The notes: generated by a model not told the origin, from the letters alone. A stretch of DNA of 41,185 bases from an uncultured Bacilli bacterium (GCA_947628685.1 CANRAT010000002.1:1-41185), one strand, 5' to 3'; positions 1-9,231 are shown, counted from the stretch's first letter. Made by a program: numbers and translations.

Positions 1-141
1 TTTCGGAGATGTATTCTATCATAATTTAACTTAAATTTGCTTTTTTATAATGTCTACTCTATGGGGTGCATTTCAGAAAACATTATTGCTTTTTTTGTAT
101 TTTAATTAAAATATTGTAAATAATAACATTAGGTGAAGAAC

Positions 142-864
142 ATGAATATAGATTTTAACGAACTATTAGATGTAACTTTAAGAGCACTTTCTTCTTTAGT
201 GACGCTCTTTTTAATAACTAAAATGTTAGGTAAAAAACAAGTTTCTCAACTTTCACTTTTTGATTATGTAATTGGAATTTCAATTGGTAATTTTGCTGCT
301 GAAATGACAATTAATTTAGAGTCAAACGAAATAAACGGGATACTTGCAGTCATAATATTTGGCGTATGTGCATACATAGTATCTTATTTAACAATGAAAA
401 GTATAACTCTTAGAAGATTTTTTATGGGCACACCTACTGTTATAATTCAAAATGGTAAAATATTAGAAAAAAATTTAAAAAAGGTTAAATTTGATATAAA
501 TGATATGTTGGAAGAAATAAGAGGTAATGGATATTTTGACCTTTCTCAAGTTTCATATGCAGTAATGGAAGCAAATGGTAAATTAAGTATACTTCCAAAG
601 CCAGAATATAGGCCCCTAACTCCTGATGATATGAAAGTAAAAGTATCAAAAGAAGGATTATGCGCAAATGTAATTATAGATTCAAAAATAATGTATAACA
701 ATTTAAAATATATGAATAAAGATGAGAAATGGTTAAATAATCAACTCAAAGTAAAAGGATATACTGATACTTCAAAAATCTTACTTGCAACTTTAGATAT
801 TAATGAAAAATTGGTTATATATGAAAAAAATTTAGAAGAAAAATCTCTAAACATATTAGAATAA
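142..864 (+). CDS. DUF421 (YetF-type) membrane protein
   Basis: Predicted integral membrane protein of the DUF421/YetF family; the molecular role of the family is not settled. Three hydrophobic segments occupy roughly the first 85 residues. A soluble part follows, with the family-typical DLSQVSYAVMEANG stretch and the GKLSILPKPEYRPLT segment. A second small domain (about residues 165-240) completes a normal length of 240 aa. The start is set at ATG 142 because AGGTGA at 131-136 is a ribosome site 5 nt away; the GTG at 133 lies inside that site and would have no site of its own. It stands alone, and no clear promoter was found in bases 1-130. Family call is firm, function is not. Confidence 0.85.
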   Translation: MNIDFNELLDVTLRALSSLVTLFLITKMLGKKQVSQLSLFDYVIGISIGNFAAEMTINLESNEINGILAVIIFGVCAYIVSYLTMKSITLRRFFMGTPTVIIQNGKILEKNLKKVKFDINDMLEEIRGNGYFDLSQVSYAVMEANGKLSILPKPEYRPLTPDDMKVKVSKEGLCANVIIDSKIMYNNLKYMNKDEKWLNNQLKVKGYTDTSKILLATLDINEKLVIYEKNLEEKSLNILE

Positions 865-907
865 ATTGTAAAAATGTGTAAATAAAATGAAAATAATGGT
901 AATTTTC

Positions 908-936
908 GTGACAATAAAAAATATATTTGATATATT
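908..936 (+). promoter_or_regulatory. Possible promoter of the Nudix gene
   Basis: GTGACA (908-913), a 17-nt spacer and TATATT (931-936). The start codon is only about 15 nt downstream, so the leader would be very short. Weak -35; offered as a candidate. Confidence 0.35.
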
Positions 937-951
937 ATAATTGGTGATGGT

Positions 952-1398
952 ATGAAAAGACATTTTTGTGCATCTGCATTTGTGGTAAATCCATATGATA
1001 AAAAAATATTATTAATTAAACATAAAAAAAATAAAAGATGGACACAACCAGGTGGGCATATAGAAGGTAATGAAACACCTGAAGAAACTGCATTAAGAGA
1101 AGTATATGAAGAAACAGGACTTAGGGTTAGATTACTAGGAGAAAGATTTCCTAGAGAAGATGACTACATTAGACCACTAGGAATTCAAAGGAATAGAAAG
1201 ACTTTAAATGACGGAGAAACACATATACACGTAGATATAATATATGCAGCAATACCAAATGATGATTCAAAATTAGTGCTAAACAAAGAAGAAAGTGATG
1301 ACATAGGTTGGTTTTCTAGGGAGGAGTTAGAACACATAGATTGCTTTCCTGATATAAAAATAACAATGGATTATATACTGAAAAATATAATAAAGTGA
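952..1398 (+). CDS. Nudix hydrolase
   Basis: Nudix-fold hydrolase of a nucleoside diphosphate-linked substrate; which substrate cannot be told from sequence. The complete Nudix box is visible from G35 to L57: GHIEGNE, seven residues, then REVYEETGL, i.e. GX5EX7REUXEEXGU with all metal-binding glutamates. Length (148 aa) is normal for a single-domain enzyme. ATG 952 follows GGTGATGG closely. It forms a single-gene unit, with its own hairpin terminator overlapping the stop codon. Fold is certain; it could be a house-cleaning enzyme, and no neighbour narrows the substrate. Confidence 0.9.
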   Translation: MKRHFCASAFVVNPYDKKILLIKHKKNKRWTQPGGHIEGNETPEETALREVYEETGLRVRLLGERFPREDDYIRPLGIQRNRKTLNDGETHIHVDIIYAAIPNDDSKLVLNKEESDDIGWFSREELEHIDCFPDIKITMDYILKNIIK

Positions 1399-1417
1399 AC
1401 CATATCGGTTCTTTTTT
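1397..1417 (+). terminator. Rho-independent terminator after the Nudix gene
   Basis: GAACC / GGTTC stem (1397-1401 with 1407-1411), 5-nt loop, then a run of six T. The first arm overlaps the TGA stop codon. Confidence 0.75.
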
Positions 1418-1442
1418 GGTATAAATAAATTTTAAATATATA

Positions 1443-1470
1443 TTGCTTTTTTTTTAAAGTGTGCTATAAT
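1443..1470 (+). promoter_or_regulatory. Promoter of typA
   Basis: TTGCTT (1443-1448), 16-nt spacer and TATAAT (1465-1470) with an extended -10 TG one base upstream. It lies 30 bp before the TTG start of typA. Confidence 0.7.
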
Positions 1471-1499
1471 TGTAACTGTTTTGAAGGAAGTGTATTAAA

Positions 1500-3314
1500 T
1501 TGAAAAAGAAAAATATAGCAATAATTGCGCATGTAGATCACGGTAAAACAACACTTGTTGATAAACTTTTAGAAGCAAGTGGAACATTTAGAGAAAATGA
1601 AGAAGTACAAGAACGTGCTCTAGATTCTAATGATATAGAAAGAGAAAGAGGCATCACAATACTTGCTAAAACTACTGCTATTAATTATAAAGATTATAAA
1701 ATAAACATATTAGATACTCCAGGACATGCTGATTTTGGTGGAGAAGTAGAACGTATAATGAACATGGTTGATGGTGTATTACTTGTAGTGGATGCATATG
1801 AAGGTACTATGCCACAGACTAGATTTGTATTAAAAAAAGCACTTGATGCAAAAGTTAAACCTATAGTAGTTGTAAATAAAATAGATAAAGAATCTGCAAG
1901 ACCAAAAGAAGTAATTGATGAAGTTATGGATTTATTTATTGAGTTGGGAGCAGACATTGAGGACTTAAATTTCCCAGTTGTTTATGTATCTGCTTTAAAT
2001 GGAACATCAAGTTATTCCGATGATATATCAACTCAAGAAAAAGGCATGACGAAAGTACTAGATTTAATTGTAGAAAATATTCCATCTCCAAAAGAAGATT
2101 TTGGACCTTTGCAATTTCAACCTGCATTGCTTGATTACAATGATTTTGTTGGTAGAATTGGTATAGGACTTGTAAAAAGAGGAACTATCAAAGTAAATCA
2201 AATGGTAAGTTGTGTTAGAATAGATGGAAGTATTAAACAATTTAGAGTAGCAAAAATGTATGGATTTATGGGGCTTAAAAGAATAGAAATCACTGAAGCA
2301 AGTGCAGGAGATATAATTGCTATTGCAGGACTTCCTGATATTTCAGTCGGTGAAACAGTATGTGAAATAGGCAAAGAAGAAGCATTGCCACAACTTAGAA
2401 TAGATGAGCCAACACTACAAATGACTTTTGGTGTAAATACTAGTCCATTTTGTGGTAGAGAAGGAAAAATAGTAACTGCTAGAAAAATAGAAGAAAGACT
2501 TCGTAAAGAAACAGAAAAAGATGTATCACTTAGGGTTGATTCAATAGAAAATGATTCAGAATCATTTATTGTTTCAGGTAGAGGAGAATTACATTTATCT
2601 ATTTTAATTGAAAATATGAGAAGAGAAGGATTTGAACTTCAAGTATCAAAACCTGCTATAATAAGAAAAGAAATAAATGGTGTTATGTGTGAGCCTTTTG
2701 AAGATGTACAAATAGACGTACCACAAGATTATGTTGGATCTGTAATAGAAGCACTCGGTAATAGAGAGGGTGTTATGGAGAATATGATTAGCACAGATAA
2801 TCAAGTTAAACTTCATTATACTGTTCCAACGAGAGGGCTTATAGGATTTTCAACTGAATTTATGACCATGACTAAAGGATATGGAATATTAAATCATACA
2901 TATAAAGAGTATAGAAAAGAAGTAGGAACTAAAGTAGGAAGTAGAAGTAATGGAGTTTTAGTTTCTATGGAAAATGGTAAGGCAACTGCATATTCTCTTG
3001 GGAATCTTGAGGATAGGGGTGTAATGTTTATTGAGCCTGGTGTAGATGTTTATGAAGGAATGATCGTTGGAGAAAATAATCACGATAACGATCTTGCTGT
3101 AAATGTTGTTAAAGGCAAAAATTTAACTAATACACGTTCATCTAGTAAAGATCATACTGTAGTATTAAAAAGACCACGCCTTATGAGTTTGGAAATCTGT
3201 TTAGACTATATTAATGAAGATGAACTTGTTGAAGTTACTCCATTAAACTTTAGAATGAGAAAAAGAATATTAAATACAGAACTTAGAAAAAAACAAGATG
3301 CAAAGAAAGAATAA
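1500..3314 (+). CDS. typA: Ribosome-associated GTPase TypA/BipA
   Basis: Translational GTPase of the EF-G family that binds the ribosome and helps 50S assembly and stress growth. The G1 loop AHVDHGKTT is at residues 8-16, followed by the switch segment with ERERGITI, DTPGH and NKID. Downstream are EF-G-like domains II, III and V and the TypA-specific C-terminal domain (about residues 480-604). The 604-aa length is typical. The start is TTG 1500, with AAGGAAG at 1484-1490 nine bases upstream; the protein then begins directly with the family's short N-terminus. Monocistronic, with its own promoter and terminator. Identification is secure. Confidence 0.97.
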   Translation: MKKKNIAIIAHVDHGKTTLVDKLLEASGTFRENEEVQERALDSNDIERERGITILAKTTAINYKDYKINILDTPGHADFGGEVERIMNMVDGVLLVVDAYEGTMPQTRFVLKKALDAKVKPIVVVNKIDKESARPKEVIDEVMDLFIELGADIEDLNFPVVYVSALNGTSSYSDDISTQEKGMTKVLDLIVENIPSPKEDFGPLQFQPALLDYNDFVGRIGIGLVKRGTIKVNQMVSCVRIDGSIKQFRVAKMYGFMGLKRIEITEASAGDIIAIAGLPDISVGETVCEIGKEEALPQLRIDEPTLQMTFGVNTSPFCGREGKIVTARKIEERLRKETEKDVSLRVDSIENDSESFIVSGRGELHLSILIENMRREGFELQVSKPAIIRKEINGVMCEPFEDVQIDVPQDYVGSVIEALGNREGVMENMISTDNQVKLHYTVPTRGLIGFSTEFMTMTKGYGILNHTYKEYRKEVGTKVGSRSNGVLVSMENGKATAYSLGNLEDRGVMFIEPGVDVYEGMIVGENNHDNDLAVNVVKGKNLTNTRSSSKDHTVVLKRPRLMSLEICLDYINEDELVEVTPLNFRMRKRILNTELRKKQDAKKE

Positions 3315-3350
3315 AAAATAGTAAATAATAAAAAATTTACTATTTTTTTT
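3314..3350 (+). terminator. Terminator after typA
   Basis: Perfect 13-bp stem (3314-3326 with 3335-3347), 8-nt loop, running into a T tract. Confidence 0.8.
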
Positions 3351-3445
3351 AAGTTTTTTGAGAAATAAAAAGGAAATTTGAAATTTACAGAGTATGATAT
3401 ATATAGGAAAATCACTAGAGTTTTATTTAGAAGGGGATGGATATT

Positions 3446-4312
3446 GTGAAAACAGAAACAAAGTTTATAACGCTCAAATTTGATTTAATGTTTAAGAAAG
3501 TATTTGGAGATGAAAATGATTTAAGACCTATAAGAAAATTATTAAAAGAAATATTAGGAATAAATCCGAAAAAGATAAAAATATTAAATAATGAAAAAAT
3601 AGGAATTCCATATAGAGATAAGAAAATAGAAGTAGATTTAATAGTAGAATTATCAGATGGGACAAAAGTAAATGTTGAAATAAATACATATGAAGGAAAA
3701 GAGATAATAAATAGGAATGTATATTATATGTGCAGAAATATAAGTAAAGATTTAAATAGTGGATATTACTATGATAAGATAAGTAAACATATACAGATAA
3801 ATTTAGATTATAAAGGTATCCATACGAAACCAATAATGAGGTATAAATTATATGATAAGAGTGCAAAAGAAGAATTGACAGATATAATGGAAATAATAAG
3901 AATAGATATTCCATATTACACAAAAATGTGTTACAATAAAGATACGAAAGAGTTAGACAGTTTAACCAGATTTATAGGGATGTTTGGATTAGAAGAAAAA
4001 GAGGAAATAAAGGGAATCTGTAATGGAGATGAAGATATGGAAAACATATATAAAAAAGTAGAAGAGTACAATTCAGATTTAGATTTAATGGGAGCATATG
4101 ATTGGGAGTGGCATCAAAAAGAGTTAAAGAGATTAGAAATAAGAGATGCTAAAAAAGAAGCAATTAAAGAAGGACTTAAAGAAGGACTCGAACAAGGAAT
4201 TGAGCGAGAAAAAGTAGACATTGCAAAAAATATGCTAAAAGAAAATATGGATATAAATCTTATTTCTAAAATAACAGGATTATCGTTAAATAAAATAAAT
4301 GAATTAAAATAG
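3446..4312 (+). CDS. Rpn-family nuclease (PD-(D/E)XK, transposase-like)
   Basis: Member of the Rpn/PDDEXK_2 family, whose E. coli members are DNA endonucleases that promote RecA-independent recombination. The N-terminal signature KFDLMFKKVFGD is present. The nuclease core reads VDLIVELSDGTKVNVEINTY, supplying the Asp and the E-x-N/Q catalytic pair. The C-terminal part is helical and charged, with KEGLKEGLEQGIEREK, and ends in a short helix-turn-helix-like tail, both usual for the family. The start is set at GTG 3446 because the AAGGGG site (3431-3436) abuts ATG 3437 and is correctly spaced from 3446. Intact, single gene, bounded by terminators. Activity in this host is unknown. Confidence 0.8.
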   Translation: MKTETKFITLKFDLMFKKVFGDENDLRPIRKLLKEILGINPKKIKILNNEKIGIPYRDKKIEVDLIVELSDGTKVNVEINTYEGKEIINRNVYYMCRNISKDLNSGYYYDKISKHIQINLDYKGIHTKPIMRYKLYDKSAKEELTDIMEIIRIDIPYYTKMCYNKDTKELDSLTRFIGMFGLEEKEEIKGICNGDEDMENIYKKVEEYNSDLDLMGAYDWEWHQKELKRLEIRDAKKEAIKEGLKEGLEQGIEREKVDIAKNMLKENMDINLISKITGLSLNKINELK

Positions 4313-4333
4313 ATACTAAATTTAGTATCTATT
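4308..4333. terminator. Shared bidirectional terminator
   Basis: Perfect 26-bp dyad (AATAGATACTAAA and its complement) containing the stop codons of both convergent genes, with T-rich ends on each strand. Confidence 0.7.
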
Positions 4334-4580
4334 TATTATTTTCATCTAAAACACTTTTATCGAAAAAATCTCTAATATCGCATTCAAGAACTCTAGCTAT
4401 ATCTTCAAGAGTATCAATAGATATAGTTTGATGAGTAATTGATTCTAATTTAGCTATGAAACTGTCACTAAGATATAGTGCTTCTGCTAATTCTCTTTGT
4501 TTTAATCCTTTTTTCTTTCTATATTTCTTAATATTTTTTCCGATAATGTTATAAATATCGGATTTTCTGTTTACTGCCAT
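4329..4580 (-). CDS. Small XRE-family transcriptional regulator
   Basis: An 83-aa protein made almost entirely of one HTH_3/XRE domain: IGKNIKKYRKKKGLKQREL leads into the recognition helix LYLSDSFIAKLES, then helices 4-5. There is no sensor domain, so it probably acts as a simple DNA-binding repressor. ATG at 4580 is preferred: GGTGAT is five to six bases upstream, and the longer reading begins with TTG. It is transcribed toward the Rpn gene and away from nothing else; the ddl-like gene lies upstream on the same strand after a 57-bp gap. No toxin-like partner is adjacent. The target is unknown. Confidence 0.8.
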   Translation of the reverse strand: MAVNRKSDIYNIIGKNIKKYRKKKGLKQRELAEALYLSDSFIAKLESITHQTISIDTLEDIARVLECDIRDFFDKSVLDENNK

Positions 4581-4637
4581 ATATATCACCAACTTAATTT
4601 TATAATAGTTTTACAAAATATTTTATAGACAAATAGT

Positions 4638-5597
4638 CTAATTAGAAAGTAAAATTGTAATCATTTCTTTAAATCCTATACCTGCATTATTGATAAGTTT
4701 AGGGAACATACTTATATTTGTAAATCCTGGCATAGTATTTATTTCATTAAAATATAATTTTTTTTCATCTACATCATAAATAAAATCAACTCTACTTAAA
4801 TCATTACATTTAAGTATTTCAAAAATTACTTTAGAATATTTTTTTATACAATTTCTAATACTTTCATCTATACTTGAAATTACAGTTTTACTTTTATTTA
4901 CATATTTAGATTTATAATCATACCAATTTCCATTATTTATTATTTCACCTATTTCAGAGATTATTAATCTTTTTTTGCATTTTAAAACAGCACATTCTAA
5001 TTCTCTATTATTTTTAATGAACTTTTCTATTATAACATTTTTATCATATTTTAGTGCATTTTTAATACATTTTTTTAATTTTCTTTTATTGTTTGCAATA
5101 CCTATACCAATAGACGAACCACATTTGCACGGCTTAACTATTACAGGATAATCAATTTTACTAAAATCAATATCTTTTTTATAAATAGTATATGGGACTT
5201 GTTCGATACCATATTTTTCTAAAATTAATTTAGTTAATAGTTTATCATATGATATTAAACTTGAAAAAGAATTAGATCCGACATACTTTATATTATATAA
5301 TTCAAACATACTTTGCAATTTTCCATCTTCAAGAGTATTACCATGAATTATAGGAAAAACAATATCAAAACTTTTTGCAAATTCTATAACATTTTTAACT
5401 TTAATCACATTATTATTTTTCCATTTTAAGTCAATTCTTTTATTATTTATTATAAACCATTCATTATTATAGTCAATACCCACTAATGTATATTTAAATA
5501 AACTTTCATCAATATTATCAATTATAAAATTTACTGATTTACACGATATTTCGTGTTCAAAAGAATTCCCACCGAATAAAATCAAAACATCCTTCAC
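4638..5597 (-). CDS. D-alanine--D-alanine ligase-like ATP-grasp enzyme
   Basis: ATP-grasp ligase of the D-Ala-D-Ala ligase family, making the dipeptide of peptidoglycan precursors in the cytoplasm. The N-terminal LILFGGNSFEHEISC matches the family's GGxSxEHxVS. The ATP-grasp core has YPVIVKPCKCGSSIGI, the omega-loop segment YDYKSKY typical of dipeptide-forming members, and the metal site RVDFIYD with FNEINTMPGFT. At 319 aa it is at the short end for the family. The GTG start (5595-5597) has AGGTGG five bases upstream. It is divergent from parA. With no MurF or VanX/H neighbours, whether it is the only Ddl of the cell, or a variant making another depsipeptide, cannot be told. Confidence 0.85.
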   Translation of the reverse strand: MKDVLILFGGNSFEHEISCKSVNFIIDNIDESLFKYTLVGIDYNNEWFIINNKRIDLKWKNNNVIKVKNVIEFAKSFDIVFPIIHGNTLEDGKLQSMFELYNIKYVGSNSFSSLISYDKLLTKLILEKYGIEQVPYTIYKKDIDFSKIDYPVIVKPCKCGSSIGIGIANNKRKLKKCIKNALKYDKNVIIEKFIKNNRELECAVLKCKKRLIISEIGEIINNGNWYDYKSKYVNKSKTVISSIDESIRNCIKKYSKVIFEILKCNDLSRVDFIYDVDEKKLYFNEINTMPGFTNISMFPKLINNAGIGFKEMITILLSN

Positions 5598-5754
5598 AAA
5601 ACCACCTATTTAATTTTATGATTAATTTTAAGATGTGTTAAAGCAAAAAAATATTCCTTATTTGAGCAAATAAAATTTATATAAAAGATAGATTTATTCT
5701 TAAAAATATGATAAACTATTTATATATAAAAGAAAAAATGAAAAAGGTGAAAAT

Positions 5755-6540
5755 ATGGGAAAGATAATCGCATTTGTTAATCAAAAAGGTGGTGTTGGAA
5801 AAACAACATCTAGTATAAATTTAGCAGCTTCCCTAGGACTATTGGGACGAAAAACATTACTTATAGATTTAGACCCACAGGGTAATAGTACCACAGGAGT
5901 GGGTATTAATAAAGGTGAGTTTGAAAATAGTGTATATGAACTTTTAATCGGTAAAACTGACGCAAAAAAAGTTGTAGTTAAAACAAAATTTAAAAATTTA
6001 TATCTTATTCCTGCATCGATAAATCTAGCAGGAATTGATATGGAATTAGGCGAAATGTCAAGGCAGGATCCTACGTTTGTGCCACAGTTACAATTAAAGA
6101 AACAATTATCAGAGATAAAAGATGTGTTTGATTATTTAATTATAGATTGTCCGCCATCTTTAAATCTCATTAATACAAACGCACTTGCTGCTGCAAATTC
6201 AGTTATAATACCTGTTCAGTGTGAATTTTTCGCACTTGAGGGAATTATGCAACTTTTAAATTCAATTATGATTGCTCAAAAGAAATTAAACCCTAGTTTG
6301 GATATAGAAGGAGTACTTTTGACCATGCTTGATAATCGTACTAATTTAGGTCTTGAAGTAGTGGAAGAAATAAAAAGTTACTTTAAAGAGAAAGTTTATG
6401 ACACCATAATTCCAAGATTAGTTAGATTATCAGAGGCACCTAGTCATGGTAAACCAATTCATGCATATGATCCAAAAAGTAGAGGAACAGAGGCATATAT
6501 AAATTTGGCCAAAGAGGTGATTGAAAGAAATGGAAACTAA
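5755..6540 (+). CDS. soj: Chromosome-partitioning ATPase ParA/Soj
   Basis: Deviant-Walker P-loop ATPase that works with ParB on origin segregation and, in Firmicutes, on DnaA control. The N-terminus IIAFVNQKGGVGKTTSS carries the deviant Walker A with both lysines; the Walker A' LLIDLDPQGNST and Walker B DYLIIDCPPSL follow. The 261-aa size with no N-terminal DNA-binding domain marks the small chromosomal (Soj) type. ATG 5755 has AAAAGGTGA upstream. Its stop overlaps the start of parB by 11 bp, so the two are translationally coupled. Confidence 0.96.
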   Translation: MGKIIAFVNQKGGVGKTTSSINLAASLGLLGRKTLLIDLDPQGNSTTGVGINKGEFENSVYELLIGKTDAKKVVVKTKFKNLYLIPASINLAGIDMELGEMSRQDPTFVPQLQLKKQLSEIKDVFDYLIIDCPPSLNLINTNALAAANSVIIPVQCEFFALEGIMQLLNSIMIAQKKLNPSLDIEGVLLTMLDNRTNLGLEVVEEIKSYFKEKVYDTIIPRLVRLSEAPSHGKPIHAYDPKSRGTEAYINLAKEVIERNGN

Positions 6541-7402
6541 AAAAAGAGCGTTAGGTAGAGGATTAGAACAATTATTTAATTCTGAAAACTTAGATTTAGA
6601 TTCATTTGAAAGAAAAATTTATGAAACTGCTACAAATGAAGAAATAATTGAAATCGATATCAATGATTTAAGACCAAATCCTTATCAACCTAGAAAAGTT
6701 TTTAATGATGAAACTTTAAATGATTTAGCAGAGTCTATTAAGCAGCACGGTGTTTTTCAACCTATTATAGTAAAAAAGAGTATAAAAGGTTATGAGATTA
6801 TAGCAGGAGAAAGAAGAGTTAGAGCATCTAAAAAAGTAGGTTTGACAAAAATTCCTGCAATTATACGTAATTTAAACGATGAACAAATGATGGAAATTGC
6901 ATTACTTGAAAATTTACAAAGAGATAACTTAAGTGCAATAGAAGAAGCAGTTGCTTATAAAACTATGATAGAAAGATTGTCCCTAACGCAAGATGAACTA
7001 TCTAAAAAAGTTGGAAAAAGTAGAAGTCATATAACAAATATACTAGGCCTTCTTAGACTTCCTAAAGAAGTTCAAGAAATGGTTGCTACTAATAAAATAA
7101 GCATGGGACATGCTCGCGTACTTAGTAAACTTGAAGATGATGAAAAAATAATTAACATGGCAAGAGAAATTGTTGCTAAAAAAATACCAGTTAGAGAATT
7201 AGAAGAAGAATCAACTGTTGAAAAGAAAAAGGTAAAAATTACTCGCCATACTCAAACAAATAATGATTATAAATATGTAGAAGAATTGTTTAGAGAAAAA
7301 TTAGATACAAAAGTTAAGATAAAAGATAAGAAAATAGAAATAACATTTACTAATGTTGCAGATTTAAATAGAATATTAGAAGTATTAAACATTAAAGAGT
7401 AA
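6530..7402 (+). CDS. spo0J: Chromosome-partitioning protein ParB/Spo0J
   Basis: ParB CTPase clamp that loads at parS and recruits condensin. The N-terminal RALGRGLEQLF is the ParA-stimulating peptide. The CTP-binding ParB domain has LRPNPYQPR and AGERRVRASK; the HTH region SQ-like TQDELSKKVGKSRSHITNIL follows, then a short C-terminal dimerisation domain. The start is ATG 6530: GAGGTGA (6514-6520) is nine bases away, whereas TTG 6521 would abut it. About 290 aa, normal for the family. No parS-like sequence was seen in the window, so the sites must lie elsewhere. Confidence 0.96.
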   Translation: METKKRALGRGLEQLFNSENLDLDSFERKIYETATNEEIIEIDINDLRPNPYQPRKVFNDETLNDLAESIKQHGVFQPIIVKKSIKGYEIIAGERRVRASKKVGLTKIPAIIRNLNDEQMMEIALLENLQRDNLSAIEEAVAYKTMIERLSLTQDELSKKVGKSRSHITNILGLLRLPKEVQEMVATNKISMGHARVLSKLEDDEKIINMAREIVAKKIPVRELEEESTVEKKKVKITRHTQTNNDYKYVEELFREKLDTKVKIKDKKIEITFTNVADLNRILEVLNIKE

Positions 7403-7422
7403 TTTTAATTCAGGTGGTATAA

Positions 7423-7608
7423 ATGGAAAAAGAATATGAATTAGGTAGTACTGTAGTTATGAAAAAAAATCATCCTTGCGGAAGTAATGAATGGAAAATA
7501 ACGCGTATAGGAGCAGATATTAAAATAAAGTGTCTTAATTGTGGAAGATCTATAATGTTACCTAGAATAGAATTTAATAAAAAATTAAAAAAAGTTGTAA
7601 AAAATTAG
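7423..7608 (+). CDS. DUF951 protein (YyzM-like)
   Basis: Small 61-aa protein of the DUF951 family. It opens with the family pattern for a beta-rich protein, YELGSTVVMKKNHPCGSNEW, and has a Cys pair in KCLNCGRSIMLPR. The combination of CG in the first half and CxxC in the second suggests a small zinc-ribbon-like fold. This family typically sits between parB and ychF in Firmicutes, as here. AGGTGG precedes the ATG. Function is unknown; a nucleic-acid-related role is only a guess. Confidence 0.88.
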   Translation: MEKEYELGSTVVMKKNHPCGSNEWKITRIGADIKIKCLNCGRSIMLPRIEFNKKLKKVVKN

Positions 7609-7618
7609 GAGGATTTAA

Positions 7619-9106
7619 GTGAAAAGAAAAAAAAGATATATAGGTCCTGTTGTAGAAATTATTATATTAGCAATAATTGTTTCAGCAATTTGCCTTATAT
7701 TTAATTTAATACATGTAACTGGGTATAAAACCGAAAGTGGAAGTTTTGAAACTACTCTAGTCGTAATTAATAATATAATTAGTTCATCGGGTATAAAGCA
7801 TATACTTAATAATTCATTAATAAATTTTCAAACTTTAGAACCGCTTGTTTTAGTAATATTATCTTTAATTGCAATATCAATACTTGAGGCTAGTGGTTTA
7901 TTAAAACAGATTTTCACACCATTAAGGAAGTTAAAACCTAGAAATATTACACTACTAGTTATGTTTATAGGCATTATATCTACAATTATAGGAGATTATA
8001 GTTATGCACTTTTACTACCTTTAGCAGGAATATTATATAAATATGTTGGAAGAGATTCTAGCCTAGGCGTACTTACTATGTTTATAGCAATAACAATAGG
8101 GTATGGAACTGGAATAATATATAATTATCAAATGTATCAATTAGGTGATATAACAGAACTTGCTACACAAGGAATCGTACAAAATTATAACTATGAATTA
8201 TTATCTAATATATTTTTGTTAATTGCATCAACAGTAATATTATCTGTTGTTGGAACCATAGTTCTTGAGAGATTTTCAAAAAAATATCCAAGAAATGAAG
8301 AAGTCGATAATTTGAATATTTCTAAAAAAGCAAGTAAGATAACTTTAATAGCATTTATAATTATGATTGCTATATTTATATATTCAATAATACCGGGCTT
8401 ACCTCATTCAGGATTGCTTTTAGATAGAACACAACCAACTTATATAGGTAAATTGTTTGCATCTTCATCTCCACTTAATCAAGGATTGATGTTCCTAATT
8501 ATAGCTATACTTATGGTATGTGGATTTATATATGGAACAGTATCTAGAAACATAAAAAATAGTGGTGATTATAGCAAGGCACTTACAAAAACTTTTGAAG
8601 GTACAGGATATGTATTCGTATTACTATTTTTTATATCAATATTGTATGAGATAATAGATTGGACAAATCTCTCAACAGTTATTTCTACCAATATAATAGA
8701 TTTTGTAGGTTCTACTAACTTATCAGGAATATTACTTATAATAATTGCATTTTTATCAATTGTATTAATATCAGTATTTATTCCATCATCAATAACAAAA
8801 TGGAACTTAATCGCACCTATTTATGTACCACTTTTAATGAGAGCAAATATATCACCTTCATTTACTCAATCAATATTTATGGCTGCAGATTCTGTAGGAA
8901 AATTGTTCTCACCAATATATATTTATTTAATAGTTGCAATAGGATTTATGTACAAATATGAAAAAGATTCAAATTTAAGTATAGTTGGTACTATGAGAAA
9001 AATTATGCCTATTGTATTAATATTATCAGTGGTATGGATAGTTATAATAATTGGCTGGTATTTAATAGGACTTCCAATAGGTATTAATTCAAATATTACA
9101 TTATAA
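7619..9106 (+). CDS. AbgT-family transporter
   Basis: Polytopic membrane protein (495 aa) with roughly a dozen hydrophobic segments, resembling the AbgT family. Members take up p-aminobenzoyl-glutamate (AbgT) or export sulfonamides/antimetabolites (MtrF, YdaH). It begins with a cytoplasmic KRKKRYIGP and a first membrane segment at about residues 10-30. An extracellular GYKTESGSFE loop, ILEASGLLKQ and, near the C-terminus, SVFIPSSITKWNLIAPIYVPLLMR follow family topology. GTG 7619 has a near-perfect AGGAGGA five bases upstream. It sits between the DUF951 gene and a pilin gene, interrupting the usual DUF951-ychF adjacency. Substrate is not predictable from sequence. Confidence 0.75.
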   Translation: MKRKKRYIGPVVEIIILAIIVSAICLIFNLIHVTGYKTESGSFETTLVVINNIISSSGIKHILNNSLINFQTLEPLVLVILSLIAISILEASGLLKQIFTPLRKLKPRNITLLVMFIGIISTIIGDYSYALLLPLAGILYKYVGRDSSLGVLTMFIAITIGYGTGIIYNYQMYQLGDITELATQGIVQNYNYELLSNIFLLIASTVILSVVGTIVLERFSKKYPRNEEVDNLNISKKASKITLIAFIIMIAIFIYSIIPGLPHSGLLLDRTQPTYIGKLFASSSPLNQGLMFLIIAILMVCGFIYGTVSRNIKNSGDYSKALTKTFEGTGYVFVLLFFISILYEIIDWTNLSTVISTNIIDFVGSTNLSGILLIIIAFLSIVLISVFIPSSITKWNLIAPIYVPLLMRANISPSFTQSIFMAADSVGKLFSPIYIYLIVAIGFMYKYEKDSNLSIVGTMRKIMPIVLILSVVWIVIIIGWYLIGLPIGINSNITL

Positions 9107-9126
9107 AGAACGTTAGGTTCTTTTTT
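9106..9126 (+). terminator. Terminator after the AbgT-type gene
   Basis: AAGAAC (9106-9111) pairs with GTTCTT (9117-9122) across a 5-nt loop and runs into six T. Confidence 0.7.
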
Positions 9127-9196
9127 CTTTCAAAGTAAGCCTTTACACATCTTTACGCATATTTAATCAAAAAATTATAAAAATTAAATTAAGTAA

Positions 9197-9225
9197 TTGA
9201 CCCTTTATAAACAGTAATTTATAAT
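9197..9225 (+). promoter_or_regulatory. Promoter of a short structured RNA
   Basis: TTGACC (9197-9202), exactly 17 nt, TATAAT (9220-9225). The predicted start at about 9231-9233 is the first base of a 7-bp closing stem, and no ORF begins before the terminator at 9314. Confidence 0.75.
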
Positions 9226-9231
9226 AAAATT

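Noticed and set aside
1..141. Gene or RNA in the first 141 bases
   Set aside because: Only AT-rich sequence with scattered TATAAT-like words; nothing that can be supported.
3528..3923. Long Leu/Tyr/Ser-rich antisense frames opposite several genes (also opposite 9384-9894, 15802-16368, 27198-27704)
   Set aside because: They mirror purine-rich coding strands, lack ribosome sites and known domains, and lie entirely within well-supported genes.
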